Assembly (NCBI GenBank): GCA_027008885.1
Contig: JALVDQ010000250.1
Location: 1-10,236 of the forward strand
DNA length: 10,236 nucleotides
Source of the DNA: Thiotrichaceae bacterium
GTDB taxonomy: Bacteria > Pseudomonadota > Gammaproteobacteria > Thiotrichales > Thiotrichaceae
Reading direction: 5' to 3'
Shown here: positions 1-6,601 of the stretch, piece after piece
How positions within the stretch are numbered: the first letter of the stretch is position 1
How the letters are laid out: each line of letters begins with the position of its first letter
Notes under the pieces: model-generated
Seen by the model: only the letters and a program-made list of their open reading frames with translations
What the model was told of the DNA's origin: nothing
The model's database searches: none
Program-made: the position numbers and the translations under genes

Positions 1-1
1 A

Positions 2-850
2 GCGATTATGGTGGAAGATGAATGGGGCAAGCCGGTTGACCCGCAAAAACTGGAAGATACCCTAAAGGCACACCCTGAAGCCAGCACCGTTGCCTTTGTT
101 CATGCCGAGACCTCCACTGGCGCTATCTCTGATGCCAAAACACTGGTTGAACTGGCGCACAAGTATGATTGCCTGACGATTGTTGATGCGGTTACATCGC
201 TTGCAGGCTCTCCCTTAAAGGTGGACGAATGGAATATTGACGCGATTTATTCTGGCACTCAAAAATGTCTCTCCTGCACACCGGGTATTTCACCCGTTAG
301 CTTTAACCAGGCTGCCATCGAGCGTATCCAGAACAGAAAAACGCCAGTACAAAGCTGGTTTATGGATTTGAATCTGGTGATGGCTTACTGGGGTTCCGGT
401 ACACAACGCGCTTATCATCACACCGCACCAATCAATGCACTGTACGCTTTCCATGAAGCACTGGTGATATTGCATGAAGAAGGGCTTGAAAATTCCTGGG
501 CGCGCCACAGCAAAAATCACGAAGCCTTAAAAGCGGGATTTGAAGCAATGGGTTTAAGCTTCTTCGTTGATGAAGAATACCGTTTGCCCCAGCTCAATGC
601 AGTTAGTATTCCTGACGGTATTGACGAGGCGGCTGTACGCCGCACTTTGCTTGATAGCTACAATCTTGAAATTGGTGCAGGTTTGGGTTCAATGGCGGGT
701 AAAATCTGGCGTGTCGGCTTAATGGGATATGCCAGCAATGAAACCAATGTGCTGTTCTGTCTGGGTGCAATGGATGCCGTGCTTGGCGATATGGGCGCGA
801 AGATTGATGCAGGCAAGGCAGTGAGTGCGGCAATGAAAGTTTATGCCTGA
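2..850 (+). CDS. Class V aminotransferase (alanine/serine-glyoxylate type), 3' part only
   Basis: PLP-dependent aminotransferase of the AGXT/SgaA/PucG group, which moves an amino group from alanine, serine or ureidoglycine to glyoxylate in the cytoplasm. The reading frame is open from the window edge, so the N-terminus lies outside; about 280 residues are visible, against roughly 380-400 for the family. Counting from the Met at base 8, the PLP-contacting Asp lies in VDAVTS (Asp60) and the Schiff-base Lys in YSGTQKCLS (Lys86); the following CTPGISPVSF matches this subfamily well. The C-terminal domain is complete (RVGLMGYA, then a normal end). The Met at base 8 is internal, not the real start. 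The exact substrate (alanine, serine or ureidoglycine donor) cannot be told from this fragment. It is followed by a hairpin-rich stretch that may end transcription. Confidence 0.9.
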   Translation, partial: AIMVEDEWGKPVDPQKLEDTLKAHPEASTVAFVHAETSTGAISDAKTLVELAHKYDCLTIVDAVTSLAGSPLKVDEWNIDAIYSGTQKCLSCTPGISPVSFNQAAIERIQNRKTPVQSWFMDLNLVMAYWGSGTQRAYHHTAPINALYAFHEALVILHEEGLENSWARHSKNHEALKAGFEAMGLSFFVDEEYRLPQLNAVSIPDGIDEAAVRRTLLDSYNLEIGAGLGSMAGKIWRVGLMGYASNETNVLFCLGAMDAVLGDMGAKIDAGKAVSAAMKVYA

Positions 851-872
851 CAGGTTTTGCCCTGGGAAGAGT

Positions 873-900
873 CTGGGAGACAGTACAATGCTGTCTCCAG
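873..900 (+). terminator. Hairpin downstream of the aminotransferase gene, possible terminator
   Basis: Arms CTGG(G)AGACAG (873-883) and CTGTCTCCAG (891-900) pair over 10 bp with one bulged G around a 7-nt loop, starting 23 bp after the stop codon. No T-run follows, so this is not a standard intrinsic terminator. The right arm shares its last four bases with the next, larger hairpin at 897-955, so the two structures are mutually exclusive at that edge. Confidence 0.35.
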
Positions 901-955
901 GAGGCTGTCCGAGAATATGAGTCGCTACGACTTATATTCTCTGACAGGCTCCCAG
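897..955. repeat. 59-bp long hairpin with MITE-like ends
   Basis: Two 28-bp arms (897-924 and 928-955) around a 3-nt loop match at 23 of 28 positions. The left end AGGAGGCTGTCCGAGAA (899-915) is identical over 17 bp to the inverted right end of the element at 9863-10002, so both belong to one family of terminal repeats. This copy is little more than two ends joined back to back and cannot encode a protein. No convincing target duplication is visible. Its position 47 bp after a stop codon also fits a transcript-end structure. Confidence 0.6.
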
Positions 956-983
956 GCATAAATTTATCAGCGCTTTTCTGAAC

Positions 984-1319
984 TCATCTTGTTGCCTGCT
1001 TTAATTCAGACTTGAATTTGCCAAGCATTTCTTCATCCATAAAATCAGACCATTGTTTTTCCGGGATATTATTGGTTGAGGTTGCCTCAAATGCGCCACA
1101 TTGCGGACATTTAAAGAAAAAAACATGCTTGTTCTGGCAACTGTATGTATCTATCGCATAGCTGTCCAGCTCTTTGTTTATCTGGCACTTTTTGCAAAAA
1201 CGGGCGGGGTGGACAGGTGGTGAGGTTTTTATATTCATATCTGTTTTGGCAAGATCAAGGAGGGTGAAGTTATGGATCAGGTATTCGCTGTTAAATATAG
1301 CAGAACAGGCGTGCGACAA
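984..1319 (-). CDS. Small zinc-ribbon protein, function unknown
   Basis: A 111-residue soluble protein I do not recognise. It has two Cys pairs, CKKC (42-45) and CPQC (71-74), with a further Cys at 61; this spacing fits one zinc ribbon. No membrane segment or signal peptide is seen; the C-terminus is charged. The start chosen is a TTG at 1319-1317 because GAGGG (1331-1327) lies 7 bases before it. An ATG at 1238 would give an 84-residue form that keeps all the paired cysteines but has no clear ribosome site. The gene is divergent from the dgkA-like gene, with only 38 bp between starts, so promoters must overlap or lie inside the genes. Zinc binding is inferred from spacing only. It is very likely a real gene, but its role is open (nucleic-acid or protein binding are both possible). 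Confidence 0.6.
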   Translation of the reverse strand: MSHACSAIFNSEYLIHNFTLLDLAKTDMNIKTSPPVHPARFCKKCQINKELDSYAIDTYSCQNKHVFFFKCPQCGAFEATSTNNIPEKQWSDFMDEEMLGKFKSELKQATR

Positions 1320-1357
1320 TAAGAAACCCTCATTAATTTGGAGTTATCCGTCATTCC

Positions 1358-1711
1358 ATGAAGAACCAGTCGCTACAGCAAAAACTGAAAAATGCCTGGA
1401 ATGGTATTTTATTTACCTATAAAACCGAAAATAACTTCCGCTTTCATTGCTACAGCGGTATTGCAACCGTGATTGTTTTTGGCTTGCTTCAGATTAGTTT
1501 AGTCTGGTGGGGACTGATTTTTATTTGCATCGGACTGGTAATAGCGGCAGAACTTGCGAATACTGCAATTGAAACGCTGCTTGACCATATTCACCCCCAG
1601 CGACATCCTGCAATAGGCAAGGTTAAGGATATTATGGCTGGAGTGGTACTAAGTTTAAGCCTGCTTGCGCTGATTATTGCCTGTCTGGCAATTATCGACA
1701 GATTATATTAA
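1358..1711 (+). CDS. dgkA: Diacylglycerol/undecaprenol kinase (DgkA family)
   Basis: Small integral inner-membrane kinase that phosphorylates diacylglycerol or undecaprenol with ATP, feeding phospholipid or cell-wall carrier recycling. At 117 residues it has the usual size, with an amphipathic N-terminus and three membrane segments (about 32-49, 50-66 and 92-114). The residues known to be essential in E. coli DgkA (Glu28, Glu69, Asn72, Glu76, Lys94, Asp95) all have counterparts here at a constant offset of four: Glu24, Glu65, Asn68, Glu72, Lys90, Asp91. The signature reads ELANTAIETLLD, then HPAIGKVKDIMAG. The NTAIE/HP...KD wording resembles undecaprenol kinases as much as the E. coli enzyme, so the lipid substrate is uncertain. 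A possible ribosome site GGAG lies rather far (14 bases) before the ATG. Confidence 0.88.
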   Translation: MKNQSLQQKLKNAWNGILFTYKTENNFRFHCYSGIATVIVFGLLQISLVWWGLIFICIGLVIAAELANTAIETLLDHIHPQRHPAIGKVKDIMAGVVLSLSLLALIIACLAIIDRLY

Positions 1712-1744
1712 CGCCTTGCTAATTTTCAGCCAACTCAAGATACT

Positions 1745-1773
1745 TTGCCTCATAAGTATTTCATTGATACAAT
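1745..1773 (+). promoter_or_regulatory. Promoter of the relB/yafQ-type pair
   Basis: A -35 box TTGCCT (1745-1750) and a -10 box TACAAT (1768-1773) are separated by exactly 17 bp. Transcription would start near 1780, inside the palindrome at 1773-1792 and about 26 bases before the antitoxin ATG. This is the best-formed sigma70-like promoter in the window. Confidence 0.65.
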
Positions 1774-1792
1774 GTGTTTCAATTGAAACACA
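1773..1792. promoter_or_regulatory. Perfect 20-bp palindromic operator before the antitoxin gene
   Basis: TGTGTTTCAATTGAAACACA is a perfect palindrome centred between 1782 and 1783. It starts at the last base of the -10 box and covers the expected transcription start. RelB/DinJ-type antitoxins are known to bind palindromic operators and repress their own operon together with the toxin, so this is the expected autoregulatory site. Binding itself is inferred from position and symmetry. Confidence 0.75.
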
Positions 1793-1805
1793 AATGGTGG
1801 CAGCA

Positions 1806-2060
1806 ATGAAAACAGCGATTATCAATGCAAGGGTTAAACCAGAGCTGAAAAGCGATGTAGAAAAAATACTTGCCCAACTTGGCATAACAACAACTCAAGC
1901 TATTACCATGTTCTTTGAACAAATCAAGATGAACAGGGGAATACCATTCCAACTTAATATTCCAAATGCTGAAACAGAGGCGGCAATGAAAGAAGCAAGA
2001 GAGGAAACTAAGCTTATAAATGTTACTTTGGCTGAATTAGAAAACAATCTCAAAAAATGA
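1806..2060 (+). CDS. RelB/DinJ-family antitoxin
   Basis: Antitoxin of a type II toxin-antitoxin pair: it neutralises the downstream ribonuclease by direct binding and represses the operon. The 84 residues follow the family layout: an N-terminal ribbon-helix-helix DNA-binding part (TAIINARVKPELKSDVEKIL, then LGITTTQAITMFFEQI), the family's IPF motif (RGIPFQL), then a charged helix (AAMKEAREE) expected to wrap the toxin. An earlier in-frame ATG at 1794 would add MVAA; I prefer 1806 because GGTGG lies 5 bases before it, whereas 1794 directly follows the palindrome with no ribosome site. The stop overlaps the toxin start by four bases (ATGA), typical of coupled translation. Confidence 0.9.
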   Translation: MKTAIINARVKPELKSDVEKILAQLGITTTQAITMFFEQIKMNRGIPFQLNIPNAETEAAMKEAREETKLINVTLAELENNLKK

Positions 2061-2323
2061 TTCTTTCTCAAACCAAGTCTTTTCTAAAAGATAGCAGAAA
2101 ACTACAAATGTCAGATAAACACTTTACTCGTTTTGTGCAATATCTATCTTTGTTATCTCAATCAGAAGAATTACCTGCGGAAGCTAAAGACCACTCACTA
2201 AAAGGAGAATGGGATGATTTTCGAGAGTTTCATGTGAGTGGTGATTTATTGGTAATTTACCAAGTTAATAATGATGTCATTAAATTGGTCAGAATTGGCA
2301 CACACAGTCAATTATTCAAGTAG
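2057..2323 (+). CDS. YafQ-family mRNA interferase toxin
   Basis: Ribosome-associated endoribonuclease toxin of the RelE superfamily, YafQ branch, which cuts mRNA during translation when its antitoxin is degraded. It is 88 residues, a normal length. The four residues assigned to catalysis in E. coli YafQ (His50, His63, Asp67, His87) have counterparts at His46, His59, Asp63 and His83, in DHSLKGEW, FREFHVSGDLLVIY and RIGTHSQLF. The pattern is intact, so the toxin is probably active. It starts within the antitoxin stop (ATGA) and has no ribosome site of its own, which fits translational coupling. The pair stands alone between dgkA and a repeat-rich gap, consistent with an acquired module. Confidence 0.92.
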   Translation: MILSQTKSFLKDSRKLQMSDKHFTRFVQYLSLLSQSEELPAEAKDHSLKGEWDDFREFHVSGDLLVIYQVNNDVIKLVRIGTHSQLFK

Positions 2324-2393
2324 ATGGTATTTGATACTATTACTCGCTAACAATATTGATCTTCTGCGTTAGCGCGTTAAACTCCGAAGCACT
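2324..2393. other. Non-coding spacer between toxin gene and repeat array
   Basis: No credible coding sequence. A 7-bp inverted repeat, CGCTAAC (2345-2351) and GTTAGCG (2368-2374), could form a hairpin with a 16-nt loop downstream of the toxin gene. It lacks a T-run, so its role as a terminator is doubtful. The next bases run into the C-rich edge of the 177-bp repeats. Confidence 0.4.
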
Positions 2394-2570
2394 ACCCACC
2401 CCCCTATTTTTTATATATTTTTGTAGTCAGCCTGTGTTGAGGAACGAAGTACGGAACACTGGCTAACAATGTGCCATCCCGCGTTTCTCATATTCAACGC
2501 AGACCTACCCGTATTCCGCAGGGCTTCATACGGGCTACGTTGCTGTCCTCTGCCCTCTGTCTTCTGCCAC
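2394..2570 (-). repeat. 177-bp dispersed repeat, tandem copy 1
   Basis: First of two tandem units with a period of 177 bp. On the plus strand each begins with a C-run, a T/A tract (TTTTTTATATATTTTTGTAG), CAGCCTGTxTTGAGGAACGAAG, then an internal hairpin of CCCGTAT and ATACGGG (2508-2534 here), and ends in a pyrimidine stretch rich in CTCTG and CTTCTG before the next C-run. A minus-strand open frame covers both copies (2411-2749), but its protein only repeats itself and is not a gene. Strand is given relative to the copy at 7131-7300, which I call plus. Confidence 0.85.
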
Positions 2571-2747
2571 ACCCATCCCCCCTGTTTTTTATATATTTTT
2601 GTAGTCAGCCTGTATTGAGGAACGAAGCACGGAACACTGGCTAACAATGCACCATCCCGTGTTTCGCAACTCAACGCAGGCTGACCCGTATTCCGCAGGG
2701 CTTCATACGGGCTACGTTGCTGTCTTCTGTCCTCTGTCTTCTGCCAC
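2571..2747 (-). repeat. 177-bp dispersed repeat, tandem copy 2
   Basis: Second tandem unit, differing from copy 1 by scattered substitutions. The same internal hairpin lies at 2685-2711. Differences cluster around 2660-2685, while the A/T tract, the hairpin and the pyrimidine stretch are nearly identical; this suggests the copies are old enough to diverge but keep their ends and hairpin. Confidence 0.85.
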
Positions 2748-2780
2748 ACCCATCCCCCCCATTTTTTATATATTTTGGTA
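2748..2780 (-). repeat. Partial third unit of the 177-bp repeat
   Basis: Only the boundary part (CACCCATCCCCCCC, then the T/A tract to GGTAG) is present before the sequence changes to a REP-like hairpin. Each unit is thus flanked on both sides by the same C-run plus A/T boundary, as in an array shortened or lengthened by recombination. Confidence 0.75.
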
Positions 2781-2821
2781 GCTGGATCAGCACAGCATAA
2801 TCCAGCATGGTGCCATGCTAC
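2778..2821. repeat. REP-like palindrome containing the tyrS stop codon
   Basis: GTAGC (2778) and GCTAC (ending 2821) enclose two hairpins: CTGGAT/ATCCAG (2782-2805) and AGCATGG-TG-CCATGCT (2804-2819). The core CAGCATAATCC resembles the palindrome at 9803-9829. The tyrS stop codon (2820-2818, minus strand) lies inside, so the structure could shape the 3' end of the tyrS mRNA. No T-run follows on the minus strand beyond the A/T tract of the neighbouring repeat. Confidence 0.55.
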
Positions 2822-4125
2822 AAAACCGCCCTGAGTACAAAATAATTTTTCTTGCCTCGTTGAAGCAGTACAAATTTGCCGTTAATCAGGTCACTTGTGC
2901 TTATTTTGTATTCGTTATCCGAGATTTTTTCCTTGTTTACCGAGATCGCATTCTGCTTGATGGCACGACGCACTTCACTGTTTGATTTTAAAAACTGTGT
3001 ATCAGTCGCCATGGCAGCCACAATATCGTAGCCTTTTTCAATCTTGTCCAGGGCAATATCAGCTTGCGGAACGCCATCAAACACATCCAGAAATGTCTGT
3101 TCATCCAGAGCCTTAAGGTCATCTGCGGTGGATTTTCCAAACAGAATGGCACTGGCTTTAATGGCATTTTGCAAGTCTGCTTCTGAATGTACCATTGCAG
3201 TAATCTCGGCTGCCAGACGCTTCTGCAACAGACGCAAATGCGGTGCCTGACGGTGTTCCTCTATGAGTTTGTCGATTTCATCTTTTTCAAGGAAGGTAAA
3301 GATGCGAATGTACTTTTCGCTGTCTTCATCTGCCGAATTTAACCAGTATTGATAGAATTTGTAGGGCGAGGTTCTGGCGGCATCCAGCCACACATTGCCA
3401 CCTTCACTTTTACCAAACTTGGAGCCGTCCGCCTTGGTAATCAGCGGGCAGGTGATTGCATACGCCTTGCCCTGGGCAATGCGGCGTACCAGTTCGGTGC
3501 CTGTTGTGATATTGCCCCATTGGTCACTGCCGCCCATTTGCAGGGTGCAGTTCTGATTCTGATAGAGATGCAGAAAGTCATAGCCCTGCACCAGCTGGTA
3601 GGTGAACTCGGTAAAACTCATGCCTTCCTTGTCCTCGCCTGCATCAGAGCTGATGCGATTTTTTACTGAATCCTTTGCCATCATGTAATTAACGGTGATG
3701 TGCTTGCCTACGTCACGAATAAATTCCAGAAAGCTAAAGTCTTTCATCCAGTCGTAGTTGTTTACCAGTTCTGCGCCGTTTTCTGTTGTCGCGGTGAAAT
3801 CAAGAAAATGCGCCAACTGCTTTTTTATGGCTTCCTGATTATGTCGCAGTGTTTTTTCATCCAGCAGATTACGCTCGGCTGACTTGCCTGAGGGGTCGCC
3901 AATCATGCCTGTCGCACCACCGACCAGAGCAATCGGCTTATGTCCGCAGCGCTGAAAATGCGCCAGCAACATTATCGGCACCAGATTACCAATATGCAAA
4001 GAATCAGCAGTCGGGTCAAAGCCCACATAGGCAGAACGCATGGTTTCGTTGAGATGCTCTTCGGCACCAGGCATGACATCGTGGATCATTCCACGCCAGC
4101 TTAATTCTTCGATAAAGTTTTTCAT
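2818..4125 (-). CDS. tyrS: Tyrosyl-tRNA synthetase
   Basis: Class I synthetase that charges tRNA-Tyr with tyrosine in the cytoplasm; essential unless a second copy exists. At 435 residues it is full length. The catalytic domain carries HIGN (44-47), the version of HIGH seen in this family, and KFGKS (236-240), the KMSKS loop. GGSDQWGNI (198-206) lines the tyrosine pocket, and a C-terminal S4-like RNA-binding domain occupies about 365-435 ([18 protein letters not shown]). Stretches such as the start [43 protein letters not shown] and [19 protein letters not shown] resemble Bacteroidetes TyrS more closely than E. coli TyrS, from my memory of those sequences; transfer is possible. The start follows the family N-terminus although no strong ribosome site precedes it. 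It is divergent from the SGNH lipoprotein gene. Confidence 0.95.
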   Translation of the reverse strand: MKNFIEELSWRGMIHDVMPGAEEHLNETMRSAYVGFDPTADSLHIGNLVPIMLLAHFQRCGHKPIALVGGATGMIGDPSGKSAERNLLDEKTLRHNQEAIKKQLAHFLDFTATTENGAELVNNYDWMKDFSFLEFIRDVGKHITVNYMMAKDSVKNRISSDAGEDKEGMSFTEFTYQLVQGYDFLHLYQNQNCTLQMGGSDQWGNITTGTELVRRIAQGKAYAITCPLITKADGSKFGKSEGGNVWLDAARTSPYKFYQYWLNSADEDSEKYIRIFTFLEKDEIDKLIEEHRQAPHLRLLQKRLAAEITAMVHSEADLQNAIKASAILFGKSTADDLKALDEQTFLDVFDGVPQADIALDKIEKGYDIVAAMATDTQFLKSNSEVRRAIKQNAISVNKEKISDNEYKISTSDLINGKFVLLQRGKKNYFVLRAVL

Positions 4126-4157
4126 GTTGCAATTGGTAAATAGGTTAAAATCAGGCG

Positions 4158-4163
4158 ATTATA
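4158..4163 (-). promoter_or_regulatory. Candidate -10 box for tyrS
   Basis: On the minus strand TATAAT, a perfect -10 hexamer, lies 33 bp before the tyrS ATG. No good -35 match is found at 16-18 bp, so this is a partial promoter call. It would give a leader of about 25 bases, too short for a T-box or similar leader; none is seen. Confidence 0.4.
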
Positions 4164-4195
4164 TCGAAAACAGATTATTACGGTAGAGAAACTTA

Positions 4196-4918
4196 ATGAA
4201 TATACAAATCAAACTGCTTTTATCGCTTTTTTTAAGTCTTCAGATGGTGACAGCATGTGCCAAACCAGATAAAGTGAGGATTTTACCGCTGGGTGATTCG
4301 ATTACCTGCGCCAGCAAATACAAGTTGAGTTATCGCTATCCTTTATGGAAAAAACTGCTGGATGCGGGCAAACAGATTGAGTTTGTTGGCAGCCATGCGG
4401 CAAAAGGCGATTTTGGCAGAACCCAGTGGGATAAATACAGGGGGCAGTCATTCCCGCCAGCACATGAATGTCACTCGGGCTGGCGCACAGACCAGATACT
4501 AAATGGCGCGAATGGCGAAGGTAAGCTCTCTGACTGGCTGGCACACTACCAGCCCGATATTGCATTGGTACATCTCGGCACAAATGATATTTACCAGTCG
4601 CAGACAGCTGAATCGACGCGTGATGAAATTGAGCAGGTTATACACACATTGCGCGCGAAAAATCCACATATCAAGGTGCTTCTGGCAAGAATTATTCCAA
4701 TGCAAAAAAACCCAAACATTCCACGTTTAAACAAGTTGCTGTTACAATTGGCGAAAAAACTCAACAAGCCTGAATCACCCGTCATCAGTGTGGATATGTA
4801 CTCAGGTTTTAATCCAGAGACAGACCAGCAAAAAGACAGGATTCACCCAAATGCCAAAGGCGAACAGCTTATGGCAGAACGCTGGTTCAGGAATCTTCTG
4901 AAACCCGGAATTTTATAG
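4196..4918 (+). CDS. SGNH/GDSL-family hydrolase, predicted lipoprotein
   Basis: Predicted exported esterase of the SGNH fold. The N-terminus is a hydrophobic signal (about 5-20) ending in the lipobox VTAC, so Cys21 would be lipidated; Ala follows it, which favours outer-membrane sorting. Family blocks are all present: LGDSIT (32-37, nucleophile Ser35), Gly95 in HSGW, GTND (128-131, with Asn130 for the oxyanion hole) and DRIH (214-217, Asp/His of the triad). The wording RILPLGDSIT, SYRYPLWKKL and IEFVGS resembles carbohydrate-esterase family 3-like enzymes that remove acetyl groups from polysaccharides; that substrate is inference. It is 240 residues, a single domain. It lies alone between tyrS and pncC with no neighbour that would define a pathway. 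Confidence 0.85.
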   Translation: MNIQIKLLLSLFLSLQMVTACAKPDKVRILPLGDSITCASKYKLSYRYPLWKKLLDAGKQIEFVGSHAAKGDFGRTQWDKYRGQSFPPAHECHSGWRTDQILNGANGEGKLSDWLAHYQPDIALVHLGTNDIYQSQTAESTRDEIEQVIHTLRAKNPHIKVLLARIIPMQKNPNIPRLNKLLLQLAKKLNKPESPVISVDMYSGFNPETDQQKDRIHPNAKGEQLMAERWFRNLLKPGIL

Positions 4919-4978
4919 CAGCCAAATATTACGCCGAGAAGTAAAATTATACTTAAATTCTGATTTCTGGAGGAAAGC

Positions 4979-5455
4979 ATGAGCATTGTTGCAGACATAT
5001 CCGCCAAACTGCATGAGAAAAAACTGATTCTGGCAACAGCGGAATCTTGCACAGGTGGTCTGGTAGCCGAACAAATTACCAGCCTGGAAGGAAGCTCCTC
5101 TATTTTTGAGCGTGGCTTTGTAACATACAGCAACCAGGCGAAACAGGAAATGCTGGGGGTATCAGCACAGACACTTGAAGATTACGGAGCAGTCAGCGAA
5201 CAGGTAGCAGCCGAAATGGCAAAAGGCGCATTAAAACACTCGGCTGCAACAATTACCCTGGCGATCACGGGGATTGCCGGTCCAGGTGGAGGAAGCGCAG
5301 AGAAGCCCGTTGGACTGGTCTGTTTTGGCTGGGCACTGGCATCGGGTCACAGCCGTACTGAAACAGCCCATTTTAAAGGCGACAGAAACTCAGTGCGCCA
5401 GCAGGCAGCAGAATATGCACTCAATGGACTGTTATCTGCTGACACTTTATCGTAA
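4979..5455 (+). CDS. pncC: Nicotinamide-nucleotide amidohydrolase PncC (CinA C-terminal domain)
   Basis: Stand-alone CinA C-terminal domain enzyme that deamidates NMN to nicotinate mononucleotide in the pyridine-nucleotide cycle; cytoplasmic. The 158 residues match the single-domain form. Recognition motifs are ATAESCTGGLVAEQIT (19-34), GFVTYSNQAKQEMLGV and the glycine-rich ITGIAGPGGGSAEKPVG, followed by a C-terminal dimer part (RQQAAEYAL). The start is well supported: GGAGG (4969-4973) lies 5 bases before the ATG. It directly precedes recA, the usual order in many proteobacteria (older annotations call it a competence/damage-inducible protein). Here recA has its own promoter in the 105-bp gap, so the two may be only partly co-transcribed. 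Confidence 0.93.
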   Translation: MSIVADISAKLHEKKLILATAESCTGGLVAEQITSLEGSSSIFERGFVTYSNQAKQEMLGVSAQTLEDYGAVSEQVAAEMAKGALKHSAATITLAITGIAGPGGGSAEKPVGLVCFGWALASGHSRTETAHFKGDRNSVRQQAAEYALNGLLSADTLS

Positions 5456-5474
5456 AAATCAGACATTAAACTCT

Positions 5475-5496
5475 TTTTTGTTTGATTTTTGTTTGA
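5475..5496 (+). repeat. Two perfect 11-bp tandem repeats upstream of recA
   Basis: TTTTTGTTTGA occurs twice back to back (5475-5485 and 5486-5496). The first copy contains the start of the -35 box TTGATT (5482-5487). A period of 11 bp is about one DNA turn, so the T-tracts would be in phase and could bend the promoter; this effect is inferred. Confidence 0.6.
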
Positions 5497-5510
5497 TTTT
5501 AGGTTCTAAT
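5482..5510 (+). promoter_or_regulatory. recA promoter
   Basis: A -35 TTGATT (5482-5487) and a -10 TCTAAT (5505-5510) stand 17 bp apart, about 50 bp before the recA start codon. The -10 lies inside the palindrome at 5503-5515, as expected for a repressible promoter. Confidence 0.55.
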
Positions 5511-5515
5511 AGAAC
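5503..5515. promoter_or_regulatory. Candidate LexA-type operator of recA
   Basis: GTTCTA-A-TAGAAC is a perfect palindrome with a one-base centre overlapping the -10 box. It is not the E. coli SOS box (CTGT-N8-ACAG), and no such box is found in this gap. Location upstream of recA and overlap with the promoter make it the best candidate for the SOS repressor site in this organism, but the binding protein is not in the window. Confidence 0.45.
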
Positions 5516-5560
5516 AAACGACAAACAACAGATGATTAGCAAATACATAATAAAGGTTAT

Positions 5561-6601
5561 ATGAATATGGACGAGCAAAGAAAACAGGCACTCGCAGCCG
5601 CCCTGGGTCAAATCGAAAGACAATTTGGCAAGGGTACCGTCATGCGGATGGGTGATACGGCAGCGGCACGCAATATTGACGTAATTTCAACCGGCTCATT
5701 AACACTGGATTTGGCGCTCGGTATCGGGGGACTGCCCAAGGGTCGCGTCATAGAAATCTATGGACCAGAATCCTCCGGCAAGACGACAATGACCCTGCAT
5801 GTCATAGCCGAATGCCAAAAAGCAGGAGGAACAGCCGCCTTTATTGATGCAGAACACGCACTTGATCCAGGCTATGCCGCCAAACTGGGCGTAAATATTG
5901 ATGACTTGCTGGTATCCCAGCCAGATACAGGCGAACAGGCACTGGAAGTAACTGACATGCTGGTACGTTCAGGCGCTGTGGATCTGGTTATTATCGACTC
6001 TGTAGCCGCGCTCACCCCAAAAGCCGAAATCGAAGGCGACATGGGAGATTCACATATGGGGCTTCAGGCGCGCCTGATGTCACAGGCATTGCGTAAACTC
6101 ACTGCCAATATCAAGCGCTCAAATACCATGGTTATCTTTATTAACCAGATTCGCATGAAAATAGGTGTCATGTTCGGCAGTCCGGAAACAACAACAGGCG
6201 GAAATGCACTCAAGTTCTATGCCTCTGTGCGTCTCGATATTCGACGCATTGGCGCAATAAAAAAAGGTGATGAGATTATTGGCAACAGCACCCGCGTCAA
6301 AGTAGTAAAAAACAAGATGGCACCACCTTTTAAACAGGCCGAATTTGAAATACGCTACGGCGAAGGTATATCTCGCGTGGGTGAACTACTCGATCTGGGC
6401 GTTCAGGAAGGATTTGTTAAAAAGGCGGGCGCATGGTATAGCTACAATGGAGAAAAAATAGGTCAGGGCAAAGATAATTCAGGCAAATACCTTTTGGAAC
6501 ATCCTGAAATTTCAGAAGAGCTGGAAACCAGAATACGAGAAGCTTTATTACCATCAAAAGACACAGACATAGAAATCGAACCAGAGGATTCCAGTGACTA
6601 A
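5561..6601 (+). CDS. recA: Recombinase RecA
   Basis: DNA-dependent ATPase that forms filaments on single-stranded DNA, drives strand exchange and triggers LexA self-cleavage in the SOS response. At 346 residues it has the standard length. It shows the N-terminal polymerisation helix ([21 protein letters not shown]), Walker A GPESSGKT (68-75), Walker [13 protein letters not shown], the L1 loop region [22 protein letters not shown] region, the L2 loop ([18 protein letters not shown]) and an acidic C-terminal tail ([11 protein letters not shown]) typical of autoregulation. Two close starts exist, ATG 5561 and ATG 5567; AAAGG sits just before the first, so 5561 is used, but the second gives the more common MDE- start. 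The gene overlaps recX by 8 bases. Confidence 0.98.
   Translation: MNMDEQRKQALAAALGQIERQFGKGTVMRMGDTAAARNIDVISTGSLTLDLALGIGGLPKGRVIEIYGPESSGKTTMTLHVIAECQKAGGTAAFIDAEHALDPGYAAKLGVNIDDLLVSQPDTGEQALEVTDMLVRSGAVDLVIIDSVAALTPKAEIEGDMGDSHMGLQARLMSQALRKLTANIKRSNTMVIFINQIRMKIGVMFGSPETTTGGNALKFYASVRLDIRRIGAIKKGDEIIGNSTRVKVVKNKMAPPFKQAEFEIRYGEGISRVGELLDLGVQEGFVKKAGAWYSYNGEKIGQGKDNSGKYLLEHPEISEELETRIREALLPSKDTDIEIEPEDSSD

Noticed and set aside
2411..2749. Minus-strand open frame of 112 codons
   Set aside because: It runs through both 177-bp repeat copies, so its protein is itself two imperfect copies of one stretch, with low-complexity ends. No ribosome site and no family resemblance; the frame exists because 177 is divisible by three.
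2394..2780. Tandem repeats as a possible CRISPR array
   Set aside because: Repeats are 177 bp with no alternating unique spacers of constant size, and no cas gene is present.
3044..4052. Several plus-strand open frames opposite tyrS
   Set aside because: They are antisense to a complete, well-conserved synthetase and show no family features.
5456..5560. E. coli-type SOS box before recA
   Set aside because: No CTGT-N8-ACAG is present in the gap; only the different palindrome at 5503-5515 is found.
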